From positions 1,736,001 through 1,800,000 of the forward strand of contig NZ_JAUSYH010000001.1 in NCBI RefSeq assembly GCF_030816715.1: a DNA stretch of 64,000 nt, written 5' to 3'. The position numbers and the translations under genes are program-made. The notes under the pieces are model-generated. The model was given only the letters and a program-made list of their open reading frames with translations. It was not told where the DNA came from and searched no databases. Below are positions 55,899 to 64,000 of the stretch, piece after piece (the stretch's first letter is position 1; each line of letters opens with the position of its first letter). Source of the stretch: Streptomyces achromogenes. GTDB taxonomy: Bacteria; Actinomycetota; Actinomycetes; Streptomycetales; Streptomycetaceae.

Positions 55899-56615
55899 TC
55901 ACATTCCTCGTCGGGGAGAGGTGGGCGAACCCGCTCCCTGGCCGCCGGCCGCCACCTGCCGCAGATACGGGTTGGCGGCGCGCTCCTGGCCGATGGTCGT
56001 CTGGGGGCCGTGGCCGGACAGCACCACGGTCGAGTCGTCGAGCGGCAGGCACACGCGGGCCAGCGAGTCGAGCATCTCGGCCATGTCACCGCCGGGCAGG
56101 TCGGTGCGTCCGATGGAGCCGGCGAACAGCAGATCCCCGGAGAAGAACACCGACGGGACGTCGGTCGTCTCGGGCATCCGGAAGGTCACCGACCCCTTGG
56201 TATGGCCCGGCGCGTGCGCGACGGAGAACTCCAGCCCGGCCAGGTCCAGCCCGGCGCCGTCGGTGAGCTCGCGGACGTCGTCCGGCTCTCCCACGGTGAG
56301 CTCGCCCATCAGCGGCATCCCGATGGACCGGCCCAGCGCCTTCTCGGGGTCGCTCATCATGTAGCGGTCCTCGGGGTGGATCCAGGCCGGCACGTCGTGT
56401 GCGCCGCACACCGGGACGACCGAGGCCACATGGTCGATGTGACCGTGGGTGAGGACGACGGCGACGGGCTTCAGCCGATGCTTTCTGATCGCTTCCTCGA
56501 CGCCGGGGGCCGCCTGGTGGCCCGGGTCGATGATCACGCACTCCTCGCCCGCGGCCGGGGCGACGAGATAACAGTTCGTCCCCCAGGCTCCGGCGGGGAA
56601 CCCGGCAATGAGCAC
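55899..56615 (-). CDS. Metallo-beta-lactamase fold hydrolase (glyoxalase II-like)
   Basis: A 238-residue enzyme with the metal motif THGHIDH at 56-62, a second histidine in HAPGHTKGS, the bridging aspartate in FFSGDLLFAGSIGRTDLPGGD and a last histidine in SGHGPQT. It resembles hydroxyacylglutathione hydrolases, although actinomycetes use mycothiol, so a mycothiol or other thioester substrate is more likely. GTG 56615 has GAAGGA upstream. It sits in one unit with hisS. Confidence 0.92.
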   Translation of the reverse strand: MLIAGFPAGAWGTNCYLVAPAAGEECVIIDPGHQAAPGVEEAIRKHRLKPVAVVLTHGHIDHVASVVPVCGAHDVPAWIHPEDRYMMSDPEKALGRSIGMPLMGELTVGEPDDVRELTDGAGLDLAGLEFSVAHAPGHTKGSVTFRMPETTDVPSVFFSGDLLFAGSIGRTDLPGGDMAEMLDSLARVCLPLDDSTVVLSGHGPQTTIGQERAANPYLRQVAAGGQGAGSPTSPRRGM

Positions 56616-56795
56616 GATCGTCCTTCGTTTGTGTCGATACGCGTGGGCTTCTGGGCGGCTGCGCCAGTGGTCAGAGCCTACCGGCGCTGCCGTTTCCTCA
56701 GCGATCCCATATACGGTACGGGACACACGCAGGCGGTCGGCTCACAAGACGCACGCGTCCCAGTCGACGTACGAGACGCATGAGGAGAGAACCCG

Positions 56796-57617
56796 GTGGT
56801 CACCCAGGAACAGCGGAAGCGTCAGCTCGCCCGGGAGAAGTTCTTGCGGCAGCAGCAGCGGCGCACGAGCGCGCGACGCAAGGCCCGTATGCGCAACTCG
56901 GTGATCGCGTCCGTGCTCGGCGTGGTCGTCATCGGCAGCCTGGCGCTGTACACGACGGGTGTCCTGAAGGACGACGGCAAGGACAAGACGAACGCGAGTT
57001 CGCAGACCACGCCGTCCGCCGCGCCCACCGCCGCCAAGGACCCGTGCGAGAAGCCGGCCGCCGGCGCGGTCAAGACGCAGACCTGGAAGAAGGAGCCGGC
57101 GGTCACGATCGACCCGTCGGCGAAGTACACGATGACGCTCGCGACGACCTGCGGCGACATCGGCATAGCGCTCAAGGCGAAGGCCGCGCCGCACACGGTG
57201 AACTCGTTCAGCTTCCTCGCCGGCAAGGGCTACTTCGACCACACCAAGTGCCACCGCCTCACCACCAACGGCATCTACGTGCTGCAGTGCGGCGACCCGA
57301 CGGGCAGCGGCAGCGGCGGCCCCGGCTACACGATCCCGGACGAGAACCTGAAGGACGCCTCCCTGAAGGCCAACGTCTACCCGGCGGGCACGGTCGCGAT
57401 GGCCAACACCGGGCAGGCGCACACCGGAGGCAGCCAGTTCTTCCTCGTCTACCAGGACAGTCAGCTGCCGCCCAGCTACACACCGTTCGGCACGGTGTCG
57501 GCCGACGGCATGAAGGTCCTGAAGAAGATCGCCGCCGCGGGCGAGAACACCGGCGCGGGCGACGGCGCCCCGAACGCGACGGTCGTGATCGACAAGGCGA
57601 CGGTCACGAAGTCCTGA
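56796..57617 (+). CDS. Membrane-anchored cyclophilin-type peptidyl-prolyl isomerase
   Basis: A 273-residue protein: a basic cytoplasmic start (RRTSARRKARMRN), one membrane helix (36-52), a Ser/Thr/Ala linker and an outer cyclophilin domain from about 105. Catalytic-site residues are recognisable in FDHTKCHRLTTNGIYVLQCGDPTGSGSGGPGYTIPDE, although the usual FHR is KCHR, and GGSQFFLVYQD. GTG 56796 has GAGGAG upstream. It would fold exported proteins and is divergent from the hydrolase gene. Confidence 0.92.
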   Translation: MVTQEQRKRQLAREKFLRQQQRRTSARRKARMRNSVIASVLGVVVIGSLALYTTGVLKDDGKDKTNASSQTTPSAAPTAAKDPCEKPAAGAVKTQTWKKEPAVTIDPSAKYTMTLATTCGDIGIALKAKAAPHTVNSFSFLAGKGYFDHTKCHRLTTNGIYVLQCGDPTGSGSGGPGYTIPDENLKDASLKANVYPAGTVAMANTGQAHTGGSQFFLVYQDSQLPPSYTPFGTVSADGMKVLKKIAAAGENTGAGDGAPNATVVIDKATVTKS

Positions 57618-57772
57618 CGACGAACCGGTGGCCAGGGCGGTCAACTGCCCAATTTCGGTCGTGCGGGATGCGGACAGGCGGCCTGCCGGTCGCCTATGTT
57701 GGCCGTGACGAAACTGTGGACGATGCCCAGGGGCCCTGAGGCCCCTCGGAGGCATCATGTGGAGGAGGCGCT

Positions 57773-59002
57773 GTGAGCAGCGACCCGTGGGGCCGCGTCG
57801 ACGAGACGGGGACCGTGTACGTGCGTACCGCCGACGGCGAGCAGGTGGTCGGTTCCTGGCAGGCAGGCTCCCCCGAGGAGGCGCTGGCCTACTTCGAGCG
57901 CAAGTACGAGGGCCTGGTTGTCGAGATCGGCCTCCTCGAGAAGCGAGTGCAGACCACCGACCTTTCGGCGAAGGACGCTCAGGCCGCGATCGACCACATC
58001 CGCGAGCAGGTTGACGCGCACCACGCCGTCGGTGATCTGCAGGCGCTGCGGGAGCGGCTGGACAAGCTGGTGGCGACCGTCGAGTCGCGGCGCGAGGAGC
58101 GCAGGCAGCAGCGGGCGAAGCAGTCCGACCAGGCCCGGCACGCCAAGGAGGACCTGGTCACCGAGGCGGAGCAGCTCGCGCAGTCCGACCAGTGGCGCGC
58201 CGCCGGTGAAAGGCTGCGCGCCCTGGTGGACACCTGGAAGGGGCTGCCCCGGCTGGACCGCAAGTCGGACGACGAACTGTGGCACCGGTTCTCGCACGCG
58301 CGCTCGGCGTTCTCCAAGCGCCGCAAGGCGCACTTCGCGCAGCTGGACGCGCAGCGTGAGGAGGCCCGCCGGATCAAGGAGCGGCTGGTCTCCGAGGCCG
58401 AGGCCCTGTCCGGTTCGACGGACTGGGGTCCGACCGCCGCGCGCTACCGCGAGCTGATGGCGGACTGGAAGGCCGCCGGCCGCGCCCAGCGCGAGCACGA
58501 GGACGATCTGTGGAACCGCTTCCGCGGCGCCCAGGACGTCTTCTTCGCCGCCCGCAGCTCGGTCTTCGCCGAGCGGGACGCCGAGCAGACGGAGAACCTC
58601 AAGCTCAAGGAGGAGCTGGCCGAGGAGGCCGAGAGGCTGCTCCCGATCGGCGACCTGAAGGCGGCGCGGGCCGCGTTCCGTTCGATCAACGAGCGCTGGG
58701 AGGCCATCGGCCATGTCCCGCGGGACGCCCGGCCGAAGGTCGAGGGCCGGATGCACGCCGTGGAGCGGGCGATCCAGGAGTCCGAGGAGACGGAGTGGCG
58801 CCGGACGAACCCGGAGGCACGCGCGCGTGCGGCGGGCCTCACCGGTCAGCTCCAGGGCGCCGTGGACAAGCTGAAGACGCAGATCGAGCAGGCTCGCGCC
58901 CAGGGCAACTCGGCGAAGGCCGACAAGCTGGAGCGGGAGCTCGAGGGCCGTCAGGCGCTGCTGGACCAGGCTCTGAAGGGTCTGCACGAGTTCGGCGGCT
59001 GA
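57773..59002 (+). CDS. DUF349 helical repeat protein
   Basis: A 409-residue soluble, almost entirely helical protein with repeated DUF349 units (WRAAGERLRALVDTWKGLPRLDRKSDDELWHRFSHARSAFSKRRKAHF; then WGPTAARYRELMADWKAAGRAQREHEDDLWNRFRGAQDVFFAARSSVF; then LKAARAAFRSINERWEAIGHVPRD) and a C-terminal coiled coil. GGAGGAGG precedes the GTG. The function is unknown; the position next to rel is conserved in Streptomyces. Confidence 0.9.
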   Translation: MSSDPWGRVDETGTVYVRTADGEQVVGSWQAGSPEEALAYFERKYEGLVVEIGLLEKRVQTTDLSAKDAQAAIDHIREQVDAHHAVGDLQALRERLDKLVATVESRREERRQQRAKQSDQARHAKEDLVTEAEQLAQSDQWRAAGERLRALVDTWKGLPRLDRKSDDELWHRFSHARSAFSKRRKAHFAQLDAQREEARRIKERLVSEAEALSGSTDWGPTAARYRELMADWKAAGRAQREHEDDLWNRFRGAQDVFFAARSSVFAERDAEQTENLKLKEELAEEAERLLPIGDLKAARAAFRSINERWEAIGHVPRDARPKVEGRMHAVERAIQESEETEWRRTNPEARARAAGLTGQLQGAVDKLKTQIEQARAQGNSAKADKLERELEGRQALLDQALKGLHEFGG

Positions 59003-59037
59003 GGCGGGCCGGCTCCCTCCGAGGACCGCGCGCGGCG

Positions 59038-59070
59038 AGCAGCCCCCGTACCTGGTGTACGGGGGCTGCT
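59038..59070. terminator. Bidirectional hairpin between the DUF349 gene and rel
   Basis: AGCAGCCCCCGTAC (59038-59051), loop CTGGT, exact complement (59057-59070), midway between the convergent stops. Confidence 0.8.
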
Positions 59071-59114
59071 TCGCGTTCTCGCGCCGTTCTGCGGCCCGCG
59101 CGCCGGCGGCCGTT

Positions 59115-61640
<2,526 letters not shown>

Positions 61641-61754
61641 GAGGACTCCTCGTGCGCGATCCGGGTCCCCGGTCAGGCTCCGGAGCACCCATCGTAGCGA
61701 TCCTGCGCCCCGGGATCGCCTTCAGGCCGATGTGAGAGCCGTCTACCGGTGAAA

Positions 61755-61798
61755 CGCGAGGGGCGGGCACCGGATTCCTCCGGGCCCGCCCGTTCGCG
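61755..61798 (-). terminator. Imperfect hairpin between apt and rel
   Basis: CGCGAG-GGGCGGGC at 61755 pairs with CCGCCCGTTCGCG ending at 61798, with small bulges, 23 bases after the apt stop. It separates secDF-apt from rel or attenuates read-through. Confidence 0.55.
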
Positions 61799-61820
61799 TG
61801 CGGCGGTGCGCAGACCGCGT

Positions 61821-62360
61821 TCAGATGGTGAGCAGCGCCTCCACGGGCGCCCCGCGCAGGGCCGCCTCCAGACGGGGACGCCCGTCGAGGAAGCCCAGCT
61901 CCATCAGGACCGCGACCCCGGCCACCTCGGCCCCGGCACGGTGGATGAGCTGGATCGACGCCTCGGCGGTGCCGCCGGTGGCCAGGACGTCGTCGACGAT
62001 CAGCACGCGGTCGCCGGCGGTCAGGTCCTCCGCGTGCACCTCGATCTCGGCCGAGCCGTACTCCAGGTCGTAGGCCTGGCTGAGGGTCGCTCCGGGGAGC
62101 TTGCCCGCCTTGCGCACGGGGATGAAACCGAGGCCGGCGCGGACGGCGACCGGGGCTCCCAGGATGAATCCCCGGGCTTCCAGGCCGACGATCTTGGTGG
62201 CGCCGGTGCGCTCGGCGATCTGCGCGAACGCGTCGGTGAGCGCGGTGAACGCCGCCGGGTCCGCCAGGAGCGGGGTGATGTCCTTGAACATCACGCCCGG
62301 CTCCGGGTAGTCGGCCACGTCCCGGATGCGGCTGAGGAGCAGCTCCTCGACGCCGGTCAC
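61821..62360 (-). CDS. apt: Adenine phosphoribosyltransferase
   Basis: A 179-residue purine salvage enzyme. PRPP motif VLIVDDVLATGGTAEASIQL, FKDITPLLADP and GLEARGFILG are intact. The GTG at 62360 overlaps the secF stop (GTGA). Location between secF and rel is typical for actinobacteria and links purine salvage to (p)ppGpp metabolism by co-transcription. Confidence 0.97.
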   Translation of the reverse strand: MTGVEELLLSRIRDVADYPEPGVMFKDITPLLADPAAFTALTDAFAQIAERTGATKIVGLEARGFILGAPVAVRAGLGFIPVRKAGKLPGATLSQAYDLEYGSAEIEVHAEDLTAGDRVLIVDDVLATGGTAEASIQLIHRAGAEVAGVAVLMELGFLDGRPRLEAALRGAPVEALLTI

Positions 62361-63475
62361 CGTCGCTTCCCCGACGGACGGCCCCGGCCTCGGCCGCGGG
62401 AGGCGGGCTGGGCGCGCGGGCCGACGACCGCCGGCGCCGCGTCCTCCGCGTCGTCGTCGTAGCCGTCGGCGGTGCGCGTCTCGTCGCCGCGCTCCCCCTC
62501 GGCCGGGGACTGGGCCCGCTTGGCGAGGACGCGCTTCTTCAGGGCCTTGTACTGCGGCTCAAGCTCCTTGAGGTCGGCGACGAGCGGCGTGGCGATGAAG
62601 ATCGAGGAGTACGCGCCCGCCGCGAGACCGACGAACAGCGACAGCGAGATGTCGTTGAGCGTGCCCGCGCCGAGGAAGCCGCCGCCGATGAACAGCAGGC
62701 CCGCCACCGGCAGCAGAGCGACGACCGTGGTGTTGATGGAGCGGACCAGGGTGCCGTTGATCGAGCGGTTGGCGACCTCGCTGTAGGTGAAGCGGGTCTG
62801 CTTGGTGAGGTCCTTGGTCTGCTCCTTGAGGGAGTCGAAGACGACGACCGTGTCGTACAGCGAGTAACCGAGAATGGTCAGCAGACCGATCACCGTGCCG
62901 GGCGTGACCTCGAAGCCGACGAGGGCGTAGATGCCGACGGTGATAGTGATGTCGTGGATCAGGGCGACGAGGGCGGCGATGGCCATCCGCCACTCGAAGG
63001 CGATCGCCAGGTAGATCACGACCAGCACCATGAAGATCGCTAGGCCCTGCCAGGCCTTGCCGGCGATCTGGTCGCCCCAGCTGGGACCGACGAGGTCGGC
63101 GGCGATGGTCTCCGGGTCGACCTTGAAGTCCTTGGCGAGGTCGTTCTTGATCTCGTCGGACTTCTCGATGTCCATGCCGGCGATCTGGATGCGCACCGAG
63201 CCGTCGCCGAGCTTCTGCACGACCGCGTCGTGACCCGAGGCCGTCTTCGCAGCTTCCTCGGCCTGGGAGACGGAGATACTGCCGTGCTTCGCCGTGGTGA
63301 AGACGGCGCCGCCCTGGAAGTCGATGCCCATGTTCAGGCCGCGCACCGCCAGACCGAGGATGGCCGTGATGGTGATCAGGATCGAGATGCCGTACCAGAG
63401 CTTGCGGTGCCCGATGAAGTCGTAGCTGATCTCGCCACGGTGCAGCCGGGCGCCGAGGTTACCGAGTTTGGACAT
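62357..63475 (-). CDS. secF: Protein translocase subunit SecF
   Basis: A 372-residue membrane protein of the SecDF-YajC complex that drives export with proton motive force. Six membrane helices; signatures GLNMGIDFQGGAVF in the first outer loop, VGFEVTPGTVIGLLTILGYSLYDTVVVFDSLKEQ and RSINTTVVALLPVAGLLFIGGG. The C-terminal 70 residues are charged and disordered. It begins 3 bases after secD and overlaps apt. Confidence 0.97.
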   Translation of the reverse strand: MSKLGNLGARLHRGEISYDFIGHRKLWYGISILITITAILGLAVRGLNMGIDFQGGAVFTTAKHGSISVSQAEEAAKTASGHDAVVQKLGDGSVRIQIAGMDIEKSDEIKNDLAKDFKVDPETIAADLVGPSWGDQIAGKAWQGLAIFMVLVVIYLAIAFEWRMAIAALVALIHDITITVGIYALVGFEVTPGTVIGLLTILGYSLYDTVVVFDSLKEQTKDLTKQTRFTYSEVANRSINGTLVRSINTTVVALLPVAGLLFIGGGFLGAGTLNDISLSLFVGLAAGAYSSIFIATPLVADLKELEPQYKALKKRVLAKRAQSPAEGERGDETRTADGYDDDAEDAAPAVVGPRAQPASRGRGRGRPSGKRR

Positions 63476-63478
63476 CGC

Positions 63479-64000
63479 TCACGCCTCCTTCGTCTCGACG
63501 GGACCGGCGACAGGACCGCCGGGACGGCGGGTGCGGCGCAGCGGCGGCTGGGCACCCAGGCTCTTCGGGTCGAGGCCGGACCACTTGTGGCCGTTCGCGA
63601 AGAACTTCCGCCGAGCGATGAGCGTCATCAGCGGCTTGGTGAAGAAGAAGACCACGACCACGTCGAGGACGGTGGTCAGGCCCAGCGTGAACGCGAAGCC
63701 CTGCACCTTGCCGACCGTGACGACGAACAGCACGGCGGCGGCGAGGAACGACACGAAGTCGGAGACCAGAATGGTGCGCCGGGCCCGCGGCCAGGCACGC
63801 TCGACGGCGGGTCGCAGGGTGCGGCCCTCGCGGATCTCGTCCCGGACCCGTTCGAAGTACACGATGAACGAGTCCGCCGTGATGCCGATGGCGACGATGG
63901 CTCCGCAGACGGCCGGCAGGTTCAGCGCGAAGCCGATGGCCGGGCCGAGCAGGGCCATGAGCACGTAGGTGAGAGCCGCCGAGACCAGCAGCGAGGCGAG
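63479..64000 (-). CDS. secD: Protein translocase subunit SecD (5' part outside the window)
   Basis: The last 173 residues of SecD, reading in from the right edge. The conserved proton-path region LPAVCGAIVAIGITADSFIVYFERVRDEIREGRTLRPAVERAWPRA and the final helices (LVSDFVSFLAAAVLFVVTVG, GLTTVLDVVVVFFFTKPLMTLI) are visible, with a basic tail. SecD carries the large periplasmic domain, which lies beyond the edge. Confidence 0.96.
   Translation of the reverse strand, partial: LASLLVSAALTYVLMALLGPAIGFALNLPAVCGAIVAIGITADSFIVYFERVRDEIREGRTLRPAVERAWPRARRTILVSDFVSFLAAAVLFVVTVGKVQGFAFTLGLTTVLDVVVVFFFTKPLMTLIARRKFFANGHKWSGLDPKSLGAQPPLRRTRRPGGPVAGPVETKEA

Overview
The window is chromosomal DNA from a Streptomyces, or a very close relative. 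Reasons: about 70% G+C with strong third-position G/C bias, frequent GTG and some TTG starts, the developmental regulator bldD next to the pyr operon, the actinobacterial nucleoid protein sIHF, a degenerate actinobacterial PriA, and a gene order matching from memory the bldD neighbourhood of S. coelicolor (rsmB-fmt, priA, metK, coaBC, rpoZ, gmk, sIHF, pyr genes, bldD, nusB-efp, aro genes, alaS, rpsD, hisS, rel, apt, secF-secD). No tRNA, rRNA, insertion sequence, prophage or CRISPR array was seen. Most of the window is core genome; the left 20 kb is more variable.

Left part (1-20 kb). A four-gene ABC importer operon ends in an unusual protein fusing a HAD phosphatase to an endonuclease/exonuclease/phosphatase-type phosphodiesterase. 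It faces a GntR/HutC regulator across a perfect palindrome. Then come an AsnC/Lrp regulator with an amino-acid permease, a GuaB1-type GMP reductase, an orphan barstar, a SorC-type sugar-sensing regulator, rpe, an MMPL exporter, and argG. The argG promoter is fused to its start codon and covered by an ArgR-like palindrome. rsmB and fmt follow.

Middle part (20-37 kb). This is a long leftward-transcribed series serving nucleotides and one-carbon/CoA metabolism: pyrR-pyrB-pyrC-(PH-like membrane protein)-carA-carB-pyrD-pyrF, then sIHF, gmk, rpoZ, coaBC, metK and priA. Five pyr junctions overlap by 4-8 bases. The pyrR leader holds a near-consensus PyrR-binding loop whose stem buries the Shine-Dalgarno sequence, so pyrimidine control is probably translational.

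Right part (37-64 kb). bldD reads rightward from its own operator-promoter and ends in two strong hairpins shared with nusB. Leftward blocks are aroC-aroK-aroB / P-loop protein / M24 peptidase-like / efp / nusB; a coiled-coil pair-alaS-ruvX-mltG-aroE block; rarA-rpsD; a metallo-beta-lactamase protein-hisS-VKOR block; and secD-secF-apt-rel. A membrane-anchored cyclophilin and a DUF349 coiled-coil protein read rightward. The clearest leads are the HAD-phosphodiesterase transport operon, the leaderless ArgR-controlled argG, the PyrR leader, and the M24 protein with an altered metal site. Both edges cut genes: the fusion protein on the left and secD on the right.
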